Positions 11,586 to 23,791 of a stretch of 64,000 bases of DNA are shown here, piece by piece (position 1 is the stretch's first letter; every line of letters begins with the position of its first letter). The stretch is taken from positions 62,001-126,000 of the forward strand of contig NW_027479027.1 in assembly GCF_051014685.1 (NCBI RefSeq), written 5' to 3'. Position numbers and translations under genes: made by a program. The DNA is from Ptiloglossa arizonensis (taxonomy: Eukaryota; Arthropoda; Insecta; Hymenoptera; Colletidae). The notes under the pieces are model-generated. The model had not been told where the DNA came from. It made no database searches and saw only the letters and a program-made list of their open reading frames with translations.

Positions 11586-12646
11586 TTGGAGCAGCAGAAG
11601 TGCGAAAAATTTGTTGTCTTCACAACTATTTTTTTGCTTCAAACTCCCATATCTCGCGAACGGATTGACCTAACCCAAAAATTCCTGTTGCATCTGAAAG
11701 TAGAAACTCGCCCGATTACAACGGTATGTGTATTTTTTCCCTGGGCCATTCTGGTTAAACGTTTGGAGCAGCAGAATTGCGAAAAATATTTTGCCTTCTC
11801 AACCATTTCTTGGCTTCAAACCACCATATCTCGCGAACGGATTGACCTAACACAAAAATTCCTATTGCACCTGAAAGTAGAAACTCGCCCGATTACAAGG
11901 GTATGTGTATTTTTTCCCTAGGCCATTCTGGTTAAGCGTTTGGAGCCGCAGAATTGCGAAACATTTTTTGCCTTCTCAAACATTTCTTGGCTTCAAACTC
12001 CCATATCTCGCGAACGGATTGACCTAACCCAAAAATTCCTATTGCATCTGAAAGTAGACACTCGCCCGATTACAACGGTATGTGTATTTTTTCCCTAGGC
12101 CATTCTGGTTAAACGTTTGGAGCAGCAGAATTGCGAAAAATTTTTTGCCTTCTCAACCATTCCTTGGATTTAAACCCCCATATCTCTCGAACGGATTGAC
12201 CTAACCCAAAAATTCCTGTTGCGTCTGAAAGCAGAAACTCGCCCGATTACAACGGTATGCGTGGTTTTTCCATAGACCATTCTGGTTAAGCGTTAGGAGC
12301 AGCAGAATTGCGAAATTTTTTTGCCTTCTCAACCATTTCTTGGCTTCAAACTCCCATATCTCGCGAACGGATTGACCTAACCCAAAAATTCCTGTTGCGT
12401 CTGAAAGTAGAAACTCGCCCGATTACAACGGTATGCGTGGTTTTACCCTAGACCATTCTGGTTAAGCGTTTGGTGCAGCAGAAGTGCGAAATATTTGGTC
12501 TCTTCTCAACTATTTTTTAGCTTCAAACTCCCATATCTCGCGAACGGATTGACCTAACCCAAAAATTCCTATTGCATCTAAAAGTAGAAACTTGCCCGAT
12601 TACAACGGTATGTGTATTTTTTCCCTAGGCCATTCTGGTTAAACGT
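11586..12646 (+). repeat. Shortened HOR h'-a-b-c-d-g
   Basis: Six monomers, 1061 bp. The series matches the octet through d (about 12300-12460) and then goes straight to g (TTGGTGCAGCAG at about 12469), so e and f are missing. Loss of exactly two monomers with phase kept is what an in-register deletion or unequal exchange would give. Small private differences are AAACCCCCA near 12174 and GAAAGCAGAAAC near 12227. Confidence 0.83.
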
Positions 12647-14255
12647 TTGGAGCAGCTGAATTGCGAAAAATTTTTTGCCTTCTCAACCATTTCTTGGCTT
12701 CAAACTCCCATATCTCGCGAACGGATTGACCTAACCCAAAAATTCCTGTTGCATCTGAAAGTAGAAACTCGCCCGATTACAACGGTATGTGAATTTTTTC
12801 CCTAGGCCATTCTGGTTAGGCGTTAGGAGCAGCAGAATTGCGAAAAATTTTTTGCCTTCTCAACCATTCCTTGGATTTAAACTCCCATATCTCTCGAACG
12901 GATTGACCTAACCCAAAAATTCCTATTGCATCTGAAAGTAGAAACTCGCCCGATTACAACGGTATGTGTATTTTTTCCCTAGGCCATTCTGGTTAAGCGT
13001 TTGGAGCAGCAGAATTGCGAAAAACTTGTTGCCTTCTCAACCATTTCTTGGCTTCAGACTCCCATATCTCGCGAACGGATTGACCTAACCCAAAAATTCC
13101 TGTTGCGTCTGAAAGTAGAAACTCGCCCGATTACAACGGTATGTGTATTTTTTCCCTAGTCCATTCTGGTTAGGCGTTAGGAGCAGCAGAATTGCGAAAA
13201 ATTTTTTGCCTTCTGAACCATTTCTTGGCTTCAAACTCCCATATCTCGCGAACGGATTGACCTAACCCAAAAATTCCTATTGCATCTAAAAGTAGAAACT
13301 TGCCCGATTACAACGGTATGTGTATTTTTTCCCTAGGCCATTCTGGTTAAACGTTTGGAGCAGCAGAATTGCGAAAAATTTTTTGCCTTCTCAACCATTT
13401 CTTGGCTTCAAACTCCCATATCTCGCGAACGGATTGACCTAACCCAAAAATTCCTGTTGCATCTGAAAGTAGAAAGTCGCCCGATTACAATGGTATGTGT
13501 ATTTTTTCCCTAGGCCATTCTGGTTAAACGTTTGGAGCAGCAGAATTGCGAAAAATTTTTTGCCTTCTCAACCATTTCTTGGCTTCAAACTCCCATATCT
13601 CGCGAACGGATTGACCTAACCCAAAAATTCCTGTTGCATCTGAAAGTAGAAACTCGCCCGATTACAACGGTATGTGTATTTTTTCCCTAGGCCATTCTGG
13701 TTAAACGTTTGGAGCAGCAGAATTGCGAAAAATTTTTTGCCTTCTCAACCATTCCTTGGATTTAAACTCCCATATCTCTCGAACGGATTGACCTAACCCA
13801 AAAATTCCTGTTGCGTCTGAAAGTAGAAACTCGCCCGATTACAACGGTATGCGTGGTTTTTCCATAGACCATTCTGGTTAAGCGTTAGGAGCAGCAGAAT
13901 TGCGAAATTTTTTTGCCTTCACACCCATTTCTTGGCTTCAAACTCCCATATCTCGCGAACGGATTGACCTAACCCAAAAATTCCTGTTGCGTCTGAAAGT
14001 AGAAACTCGCCCGATTACAACGGTATGCGTGGTTTTACCCTAGACCATTCTGGTTAAGCGTTAGGAGCAGCAGAATTGCGAAATTTTTTTGCCTTCTCAA
14101 CCATTTCTTGGCTTCAAACTCCCATATCTCGCGAACGGATTGACCTAACCCAAAAATTCCTGTTGCGTCTGAAAGTAGAAACTCGCCCGATTACAACGGT
14201 ATGCGTGGTTTTACCCTAGACCATTCTGGTTAAGCGTTAGGAGCAGCAGAATTGC
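12647..14255 (+). repeat. 9-monomer duplication, copy 1 (1591 bp unit)
   Basis: From about 12665 this block matches the sequence 1591 bp downstream (9 x 177 minus 2). Shared markers are CCTTGGATTTAAAC after GGTTAGGCGTTAGG, GAAAAACTTGTTGCC (about 13018), ACTTGCCCG, AGTCGCCCGATTACAATGG, and a c-d' pair with TTCACACCCATTT (about 13917). This copy carries an additional d monomer at about 14070-14230 that the second copy lacks. Confidence 0.8.
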
Positions 14256-15671
14256 GAAAAATTTTTTGCCTTCTCAACCATTTCTTGGCTTCAAACTCCC
14301 ATATCTCGCGAACGGATTGACCTAACCCAAAAATTCCTGTTGCATCTGAAAGTAGAAACTCGCCCGATTACAACGGTATGTGAATTTTTTCCCTAGGCCA
14401 TTCTGGTTAGGCGTTAGGAGCAGCAGAATTGCGAAAAATTTTTTGCCTTCTCAACCATTCCTTGGATTTAAACTCCCATATCTCTCGAACGGATTGACCT
14501 AACCCAAAAATTCCTATTGCATCTGAAAGTAGAAACTCGCCCGATTACAACGGTATGTGTATTTTTTCCCTAGGCCATTCTGGTTAAGCGTTTGGAGCAG
14601 CAGAATTGCGAAAAACTTGTTGCCTTCTCAACCATTTCTTGGCTTCAGACTCCCATATCTCGCGAACGGATTGACCTAACCCAAAAATTCCTGTTGCGTC
14701 TGAAAGTAGAAACTCGCCCGATTACAACGGTATGTGTATTTTTTCCCTAGTCCAATCTGGTTAGGCGTTAGGAGCAGCAGAATTGCGAAAAATTTTTTGC
14801 CTTCTGAACCATTTCTTGGCTTCAAACTCCCATATCTCGCGAACGGATTGACCTAACCCAAAAATTCCTATTGCATCTAAAAGTAGAAACTTGCCCGATT
14901 ACAACGGTATGTGTATTTTTTCCCTAGGCCATTCTGGTTAAACGTTTGGAGCAGCAGAATTGCGAAAAATTTTTTGCCTTCTCAACCATTTCTTGGCTTC
15001 AAACTCCCATATCTCGCGAACGGATTGACCTAACCCAAAAATTCCTGTTGCATCTGAAAGTAGAAAGTCGCCCGATTACAATGGTATGTGTATTTTTTCC
15101 CTAGGCCATTCTGGTTAAACGTTTGGAGCAGCAGAATTGCGAAAAATTTTTTGCCTTCTCAACCATTTCTTGGCTTCAAACTCCCATATCTCGCGAACGG
15201 ATTGACCTAACCCAAAAATTCCTGTTGCATCTGAAAGTAGAAACTCGCCCGATTACAACGGTATGTGTATTTTTTCCCTAGGCCATTCTGGTTAAACGTT
15301 TGGAGCAGCAGAATTGCGAAAAATTTTTTGCCTTCTCAACCATTCCTTGGATTTAAACTCCCATATCTCTCGAACGGATTGACCTAACCCAAAAATTCCT
15401 GTTGCGTCTGAAAGTAGAAACTCGCCCGGTTACAACGGTATGCGTGGTTTTTCCATAGACCATTCTGGTTAAGCGTTAGGAGCAGCAGAATTGCGAAATT
15501 TTTTTGCCTTCACACCCATTTCTTGGCTTCAAACTCCCATATCTCGCGAACGGATTGACCTAACCCAAAAATTCCTGTTGCGTCTGAAAGTAGAAACTCG
15601 CCCGATTACAACGGTATGCGTGGTTTTACCCTAGACCATTCTGGTTAAGCGTTAGGAGCAGCAGAATTGCG
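14256..15671 (+). repeat. 9-monomer duplication, copy 2
   Basis: Eight of the nine monomers repeat copy 1 closely. Visible differences are CAATCTGG against CATTCTGG near 14754 and CCCGGTTACAACGG near 15427. After d' it diverges (GCGACAAATTTT at about 15669) and continues into e, f and g as at 10.7-11.0 kb. Confidence 0.8.
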
Positions 15672-16714
15672 ACAAATTTTTTGCCCTCTCAACCATTTCT
15701 TGGCTTCAAACTCCCATATCTCGCGAACGGATTGACCTAACCCAAAAATTCCTGTTGCATCTGAAAGTAGAAACTCGCCCGATTACAACGGTATGTGTAT
15801 TTTTTCCCTGGGCCATTCTGGTTAAACGTTTGGAGCAGCAGAATTGCGAAAAATATTTTGCCTTCTCAACCGTTTCTTGGCTTCAAACCACCATATCTCG
15901 CGAACGGATTGACCTCACCCAAAAATTCCTATTGCACCGAAAAGTAGAAACTCGCCCGATTACAACGGTATGTGTATTTTTTCCCTAGGCCATTCTGGTT
16001 AAGCGTTTGGTGCAGCAGAAGTGCGAAATATTTGTTCTCTTCTCAACTATTTTTTAGTTTCAAACTCCCATATCTCGCGAACGGATTGACCTAACCCAAA
16101 AATTCCTGTTGCATCTGAAAGTAGAAACTCGCCCGATTACAACGGTATGTGAATTTTTTCCCTAGGCCATTCTGGTTAAGCGTTTGGAGCAGCAGAATTG
16201 CGAAAAATTTTTTGCCTTCTCAACCATTTCTTGGCTTCAAACTCCCATATCTCGCGAACGGATTGACCTAACCCAAAAATTCCTATTGCATCTGAAAGTA
16301 GAAACTCGCCCGATTACAACGGTATGTGTATTTTTTCCCTAGTCCATTCTGGTTCGGCGTTAGGAGCAGCAGAATTGCGAAAAATTTTTTGCCTTCACAA
16401 CCATTTCTTGGCTTCAAACTCCCATATCTCGCGAACGGATTGACCTAACCCAAAAATTCCTATTGCATCTGAAAGTAGAAAGTCGCCCGATTACAATGGT
16501 ATGTGTATTTTTTCCCTAGGCCATTCTGGTTAAACGTTTGGAGCAGCAGAATTGCGAAAAATTTTTTGCCTTCTCAACCATTTCTTGGCTTCAAACTCCC
16601 ATATCTCGCGAACGGATTGACCTAACCCAAAAATTCCTGTTGCATCTGAAAGTAGAAACTCGCCCGATTACAACGGTATGTGTATTTTTTCCCTAGGCCA
16701 TTCTGGTTAAGCGT
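15672..16714 (+). repeat. e-f-g tail and leader monomers
   Basis: This segment holds e (CCCTGGGCC at about 15806), f (CAACCGTTTC at about 15867, with ATTGCACCGAAAAG at about 15931 as at 10981) and g (TTGGTGCAGCAG at about 16007). GTGAATTTTTTCCC and leader monomers lead to the next h'. Relative to 10.8-11.6 kb it has one extra monomer, the g copy: the offset changes from 4952 to 5129 bp between the two ends. Confidence 0.78.
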
Positions 16715-17458
16715 TTGGAGCAGCAGAAGTGCGAAAAATTTGTTGTCTTCACAACTATTTTTTTGCTTCAAACTCCCATATCTCGCGAACGGATTGACCT
16801 AACCCAAAAATTCCTGTTGCATCTGAAAGTAGAAACTCGCCCGATTACAACGGTATGTGTATTTTTTCCCTGGGCCATTCTGGTTAAACGTTTGGAGCAG
16901 CAGAATTGCGAAAAATATTTTGCCTTCTCAACCATTTCTTGGCTTCAAACCACCATATCTCGCGAACGGATTGACCTAACACAAAAATTCCTATTGCACC
17001 TGAAAGTAGAAACTCGCCCGATTACAAGGGTATGTGTATTTTTTCCCTAGGCCATTCTGGTTAAGCGTTTGGAGCCGCAGAATTGCGAAACATTTTTTGC
17101 CTTCTCAAACATTTCTTGGCTTCAAACTCCCATATCTCGCGAACGGATTGACCTAACCCAAAAATTCCTATTGCATCTGAAAGTAGACACTCGCCCGATT
17201 ACAACGGTATGTGTATTTTTTCCCTAGGCCATTCTGGTTAAACGTTTGGAGCAGCAGAATTGCGAAAAATTTTTTGCCTTCTCAACCATTCCTTGGATTT
17301 AAACTCCCATATCTCTCGAACGGATTGACCTAACCCAAAAATTCCTGTTGCGTCTGAAAGTAGAAACTCGCCCGATTACAACGGTATGCGTGGTTTTTCC
17401 ATAGACCATTCTGGTTAAGCGTTAGGAGCAGCAGAATTGCGAAATTTTTTTGCCTTCT
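16398..17458 (+). repeat. 6-monomer duplication, copy 1 (1061 bp unit)
   Basis: The unit contains leader monomers plus h'-a-b-c-d and is repeated immediately at an offset of 1061 bp (6 x 177 minus 1, because d is 176 bp). The match runs from 16398 to 17517 against 17459 to 18578. I saw no internal difference by eye. Confidence 0.88.
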
Positions 17459-18578
17459 CAACCATTTCTTGGCTTCAAACTCCCATATCTCGCGAACGGA
17501 TTGACCTAACCCAAAAATTCCTATTGCATCTGAAAGTAGAAAGTCGCCCGATTACAATGGTATGTGTATTTTTTCCCTAGGCCATTCTGGTTAAACGTTT
17601 GGAGCAGCAGAATTGCGAAAAATTTTTTGCCTTCTCAACCATTTCTTGGCTTCAAACTCCCATATCTCGCGAACGGATTGACCTAACCCAAAAATTCCTG
17701 TTGCATCTGAAAGTAGAAACTCGCCCGATTACAACGGTATGTGTATTTTTTCCCTAGGCCATTCTGGTTAAGCGTTTGGAGCAGCAGAAGTGCGAAAAAT
17801 TTGTTGTCTTCACAACTATTTTTTTGCTTCAAACTCCCATATCTCGCGAACGGATTGACCTAACCCAAAAATTCCTGTTGCATCTGAAAGTAGAAACTCG
17901 CCCGATTACAACGGTATGTGTATTTTTTCCCTGGGCCATTCTGGTTAAACGTTTGGAGCAGCAGAATTGCGAAAAATATTTTGCCTTCTCAACCATTTCT
18001 TGGCTTCAAACCACCATATCTCGCGAACGGATTGACCTAACACAAAAATTCCTATTGCACCTGAAAGTAGAAACTCGCCCGATTACAAGGGTATGTGTAT
18101 TTTTTCCCTAGGCCATTCTGGTTAAGCGTTTGGAGCCGCAGAATTGCGAAACATTTTTTGCCTTCTCAAACATTTCTTGGCTTCAAACTCCCATATCTCG
18201 CGAACGGATTGACCTAACCCAAAAATTCCTATTGCATCTGAAAGTAGACACTCGCCCGATTACAACGGTATGTGTATTTTTTCCCTAGGCCATTCTGGTT
18301 AAACGTTTGGAGCAGCAGAATTGCGAAAAATTTTTTGCCTTCTCAACCATTCCTTGGATTTAAACTCCCATATCTCTCGAACGGATTGACCTAACCCAAA
18401 AATTCCTGTTGCGTCTGAAAGTAGAAACTCGCCCGATTACAACGGTATGCGTGGTTTTTCCATAGACCATTCTGGTTAAGCGTTAGGAGCAGCAGAATTG
18501 CGAAATTTTTTTGCCTTCTCAACCATTTCTTGGCTTCAAACTCCCATATCTCGCGAACGGATTGACCTAACCCAAAAA
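17459..18578 (+). repeat. 6-monomer duplication, copy 2
   Basis: Second copy of the 1061-bp unit. The end of the match is marked by CCCAAAAAATTCC here against CCCAAAAATTCC in copy 1. Beyond it the series continues with e, f and g, so the duplication inserted a truncated series in front of a complete octet. Confidence 0.88.
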
Positions 18579-19191
18579 ATTCCTGTTGCGTCTGAAAGTA
18601 GAAACTCGCCCGATTACAACGGTATGCGTGGTTTTACCCTAGACCATTCTGGTTAAGCGTTAGGAGCAGCAGAATTGCGAAAAATTTTTTGCCTTCTCAA
18701 CCATTTCTTGGCTTCAAACTCCCATATCTCGCGAACTGATTGACCTAACCCAAAAATTCCTGTTGCATCTGAAAGTAGAAACTCGCCCGATTACAACGGT
18801 ATGTGTATTTTTTCCCTGGGCCATTCTGGTTAAACGTTTGGAGCAGCAGAATTGCGAAAAATATTTTGCCTTCTCAACCGTTTCTTGGCTTCAAACCACC
18901 ATATCTCGCGAACGGATTGACCTAACCCAAAAATTCCTATTGCATCTGAAAGTAGAAACTCGCCCGATTACAACGGTATGTGTATTTTTTCCCTAGGCCA
19001 TTCTGGTTAAGCGTTTGGTGCAGCAGAAGTGCGAAATATTTGGTCTCTTCTCAACTATTTTTTAGCTTCAAACTCCCATATCTCGCGAACGGATTGACCT
19101 AACCCAAAAATTCCTATTGCATCTAAAAGTAGAAACTCGCCCGATTACAACGGTATGTGTATTTTTTCCCTAGGCCTTTCTGGTTAAACGT
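17776..19191 (+). repeat. Octet HOR h'-a-b-c-d-e-f-g
   Basis: A complete eight-monomer series of 1416 bp in the order seen at 8225. The -1 in d (GCGAAATTTTTTT) is compensated by the +1 in CCCAAAAAATTCC. A private change is GAACTGATTGACC near 18735. Its first half lies in the second copy of the 6-monomer duplication. Confidence 0.88.
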
Positions 19192-19382
19192 TTGGAGCAG
19201 CAGAATTGCGAAAAATTTTTTGCCTTCCAAACCATTTCTTGGCTTCAAACTCCCATATCTCGCGAACGGATTGACCTATCCCAAAAATTCCTGTTGCATC
19301 TGCAAGTAGAAACTCGCCCGATTACAACGGTATGTGTATTTTTTCCCTAGGCCATTCTGGTTAAGCGTTTGGAGCAGCAGAA
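19068..19382 (+). repeat. Rare-variant segment shared with 44.0 and 47.2 kb
   Basis: These two monomers carry four changes that occur together only here, at about 44023-44337 and at about 47208-47522: GGCCTTTCTGG, CTTCCAAACC, CCTATCCC and CTGCAAGTAG. The flanks differ: h' follows here, a standard monomer at the other two sites. The 19-kb and 44-kb copies are 24955 bp apart. The 44- and 47-kb pair is explained by the local 18-monomer duplication; the 19-kb copy is not. Confidence 0.85.
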
Positions 19383-20783
19383 GTGCGAAAAATTTGTTGT
19401 CTTCTCAACTATTTTTTTGCTTCAAACTCCCATATCTCGCGAACGGATTGACCTAACCCAAAAATTCCTGTTGCATCTGAAAGTAGAAACTCGCCCGATT
19501 ACAACGGTATGTGTATTTTTTCCCTAGGCCATTCTGGTTAAACGTTTGGAGCAGCAGAATTGCGAAAAATATTTTGCCTTCTCAACCATTTCTTGGCTTC
19601 AAACCACCATATCTCGCGAACGGATTGACCTAACACAAAAATTCCTATTGCACCTGAAAGTAGAAACTCGCCCGATTACAAGGGTATGTGTATTTTTTCC
19701 CTAGGCCATTCTGGTTAAGCGTTTGGAGCCGCAGAATTGCGAAACATTTTTTGCCTTCTCAAACATTTCTTGGCTTCAAACTCCCATATCTCGCGAACGG
19801 ATTGACCTAACCCAAAAATTCCTATTGCATCTGAAAGTAGAAACTCGCCCGATTACAACGGTATGTGTATTTTTTCCCTAGGCCATTCTGGTTAAACGTT
19901 TGGAGCAGCAGAATTGCGAAAAATTTTTTGCCTTCTCAACCATTCCTTGGATTCAAACTCCCATATCTCTCGAACGGATTGACCTAACCCAAAAATTCCT
20001 GTTGCGTCTGAAAGTAGAAACTCGCCCGTTTACAACGGTATGCGTGGTTTTTCCATAGACCATTCTGGTTAAGCGTTAGGAGCAGCAGAATTGCGAAATT
20101 TTTTTACCTTCACAACCATTTCTTGGCTTCAAACTCCCATATCTCGCGAACGGATTGACCTAACCCAAAAATTCCTGTTGCGTCTGAAAGTAGAAACTCG
20201 CCCGATTACAACGGTATGCGTGGTTTTACCCTAGACCATTCTGGTTAAGCGTTAAGAGCAGCAGAATTGCGAAAAATTTTTTGCCTTCTCAACCATTTCT
20301 TGGCTTCAAACTCCCATATCTCGCGAACGGATTGACCTAACCCAAAAATTCCTGTTGCATCTGAAAGTAGAAACTCGCCCGATTACAACGGTATGTGTAT
20401 TTTTTCCCTGGGCCATTCTGGTTAAACGTTTGGAGCAGCAGAATTGCGAAAAATATTTTGCCTTCTCAACCGTTTCTTGGCTTCAAACCACCATATCTCG
20501 CGAACGGATTGACCTAACCCAAAAATTCCTATTGCACCAGAAAGTAGAAACTCGCCCGATTACAACGGTATGTGTATTTTTTCCCTAGGCCATTCTGGTT
20601 AAGCGTTTGGTGCAGCAGAAGTGCGAAATATTTGTTCTCTTCTCAACTATTTTTTAGCTTCAAACTCCCATATCTCGCGAACGGATTGACCTAACCCAAA
20701 AATTCCTGTTGCATCTGAAAGTAGAAACTCGCCCGATTACAACGGTATGTGAATTTTTTCCCTAGGCCATTCTGGTTAAGCGT
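19369..20783 (+). repeat. Octet HOR h'-a-b-c-d'-e-f-g
   Basis: A complete series of 1415 bp. Its a monomer is preceded by CCCTAGGCC instead of CCCTGGGCC, so the open frame seen at this junction in other octets is closed here. d' has TTTTTACCTTCACAACC. The f monomer ends with ATTGCACCAGAAAG, a marker carried forward into the octet at 21315 and the 22.4-kb duplication. Confidence 0.87.
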
Positions 20784-21314
20784 TTGGAGCAGCAGAATTG
20801 CGAAAAATTTTTTGCCTTCTTAACCATTTCTTGGCTTCAAACTCCCATATCTCGCGAACGGATTGACCTAACCCAAAAATTCCTATTGCATCTGAAAGTA
20901 GAAACTCGCCCGATTACAACGGTATGTGTATTTTTTCCCTAGTCCATTCTGGTTAGGCGTTAGGAGCAGCAGAATTGCGAAAAATTTTTTGCCTTCTCAA
21001 CCATTTCTTGGCTTCAAATTCCCATATCTCGCGAACGGATTGACCTAACCCAAAAATTCCTATTGCATCTGAAAGTAGAAAGTCGCCCGATTACAATGGT
21101 ATGTGTATTTTTTCCCTAGGCCATTCTGGTTAAACGTTTGGAGCAGCAGAATTGCGAAAAATTTTTTGCCTTCTCAACCATTTCTTGGCTTCAAACTCCC
21201 ATATCTCGCGAACGGATTGACCTAACCCAAAAATTCCTGTTGCATCTGAAAGTAGAAACTCGCCCGATTACAACGGTATGTGTATTTTTTCCCTAGGCCA
21301 TTCTGGTTAAGCGT

Positions 21315-22729
21315 TTGGAGCAGCAGAAGTGCGAAAAATTTGTTGTCTTCTCAACTTTTTTTTTGCTTCAAACTCCCATATCTCGCGAACGGATTGACCT
21401 AACCCAAAAATTCCTGTTGCATCTGAAAGTAGAAACTCGCCCGATTACAACGGTATGTGTATTTTTTCCCTGGGCCATTCTGGTTAAACGTTTGGAGCAG
21501 CAGAATTGCGAAAAATATTTTGCCTTCTCAACCATTTCTTGGCTTCAAACCACCATATCTCGCGAACGGATTGACCTAACACAAAAATTCCTATTGCACC
21601 TGAAAGTAGAAACTCGCCCGATTACAAGGGTATGTGTATTTTTTCCCTAGGCCATTCTGGTTAAGCGTTTGGAGCCGCAGAATTGCGAAACATTTTTTGC
21701 CTTCTCAAACATTTCTTGGCTTCAAACTCCCATATCTCGCGAACGGATTGACCTAACCCAAAAATTCCTATTGCATCTGAAAGTAGAAACTCGCCCGATT
21801 ACAACGGTATGTGTATTTTTTCCCTAGGCCATTCTGGTTAAACGTTTGGAGCAGCAGAATTGCGAAAAATTTTTTGGCTTCTCAACCATTCCTTGGATTT
21901 AAACTCCCATATCTCTCGAACGGATTGACCTAACCCAAAAATTCCTGTTGCGTCTGAAAGTAGAAACTCGCCCGATTACAACGGTATGCGTGGTTTTTCC
22001 ATAGACCATTCTGGTTAAGCGTTAGGAGCAGCAGAATTGCGAAATTTTTTTGCCTTCTCAACCATTTCTTGGCTTCAAACTCCCATATCTCGCGAACGGA
22101 TTGACCTAACCCAAAAATTCCTGTTGCGTCTGAAAGTAGAAACTCGCCCGATTACAACGGTATGCGTGGTTTTACCCTAGACCATTCTGGTTAAGCGTTA
22201 GGAGCAGCAGAATTGCGAAAAATTTTTTGCCTTCTCAACCATTTCTTGGCTTCAATCTCCCATATCTCGCGAACGGATTGACCTAACCCAAAAATTCCTG
22301 TTGCATCTGAAAGTAGAAACTCGCCCGATTACAACGGTATGTGTATTTTTTCCCTGGGCCATTCTGGTTAAACGTTTGGAGCAGCAGAATTGCGAAAAAT
22401 ATTTTGCCTTCTCAACCGTTTCTTGGCTTCAAACCACCATATCTCGCGAACGGATTGACCTAACCCAAAAATTCCTATTGCACCAGAAAGTAGAACCTCG
22501 CCCGATTACAACGGTATGTGTATTTTTTCCCTAGGCCATTCTGGTTAAGCGTTTGGTGCAGCAGAAGTGCGAAATATTTGTTCTCTTCTCAACTATTTTT
22601 TAGCTTCAAACTCCCATATCTCGCGAACGGATTGACCTAACCCAAAAATTCCTGTTGCATCTGAAAGTAGAAACTCGTCCGATTACAACGGTATGTGAAT
22701 TTTTTCCCTAGGCCATTCTGGTTAAGCGT
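21315..22729 (+). repeat. Octet HOR h'-a-b-c-d-e-f-g, last of the d-bearing type
   Basis: A complete series of 1415 bp, 1946 bp after the previous h' (11 monomers: eight ordered plus three leader). Private changes include TCAACTTTTTTTTTGC near 21353 and TTTTTTGGCTTCTC near 21872. Its f-g junction, with CACCAGAAAGTAGAACC at about 22481, is the start of the large duplication that follows. Among later series, type d next returns at about 43.26 kb. Confidence 0.87.
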
Positions 22730-23791
22730 TTGGAGCAGCAGAATTGCGAAAAATTTTTTGCCTTCTCAACCATTTCTTGGCTTCAAACTCCCATATCTCG
22801 CGAACGGATTGACCTAACCCAAAAATTCCTATTGCATCTGAAAGTAGAAACTCGCCCGATTACAACGGTATGTGTATTTTTTCCCTAGTCCATTCTGGTT
22901 AGGCGTTAGGAGCAGCAGAATTGCGAAAAATTGTTTGCCTTCTCAACCATTTCTTGGCTTCAAACTCCCATATCTCGCGAACGGATTGACCTAACCCAAA
23001 AATTCCTATTGCATCTAAAAGTAGAAACTTGCCCGATTACAACGGTATGTGTATTTTTTCCCTAGGCCATTCTGGTTAAACGTTTGGAGCAGCAGAATTG
23101 CGAAAAATTTTTTGCCTTCTCAACCATTTCTTGGCTTCAAACTCCCATATCTCGCGAACGGATTGACCTAACCCAAAAATTCCTATTGCATCTAAAAGTA
23201 GAAACTTGCCCGATTACAACGGTATGTGTATTTTTTCCCTAGGCCATTCTGGTTAAACGTTTGGAGCAGCAGAATTGCGAAAAATTTTTTGCCTTCTCAA
23301 CCATTTCTTGGCTTCAAACTCCCATATCTCGCGAACGGATTGACCTAACCCAAAAATTCCTGTTGCATCTGAAAGTAGAAACTCGCCCGAATACAACGGT
23401 ATGTGTATTTTTTCCCTAGGCCATTCTGGTTAAACGTTTGGAGCAGCAGAATTGCGAAAAATTTTTTGCCTTCTCAACCATTTCTTGGCTTCAAACTCCC
23501 ATATCTCGCGAACGGATTGACCTAACCCAAAAATTCCTGTTGCATCTGAAAGTAGAAACTCGCCCGATTACAACGGTATGTGTATTTTTTCCCTGGGCCA
23601 TTCTGGTTAAACGTTTGGAGTAGCAGAATTGCGAAAAATATTTTGCCTTCTCAACCATTTCTTGGATTCAAACCACCATATCTCGCGAACGGATTGACCT
23701 AACCCAAAAATTCCTATTGCATCTGAAAGTAGAAACTCGCCCGATTACAACGGTATGTGTATTTTTTCCCTAGGCCATTCTGGTTAAGCGT

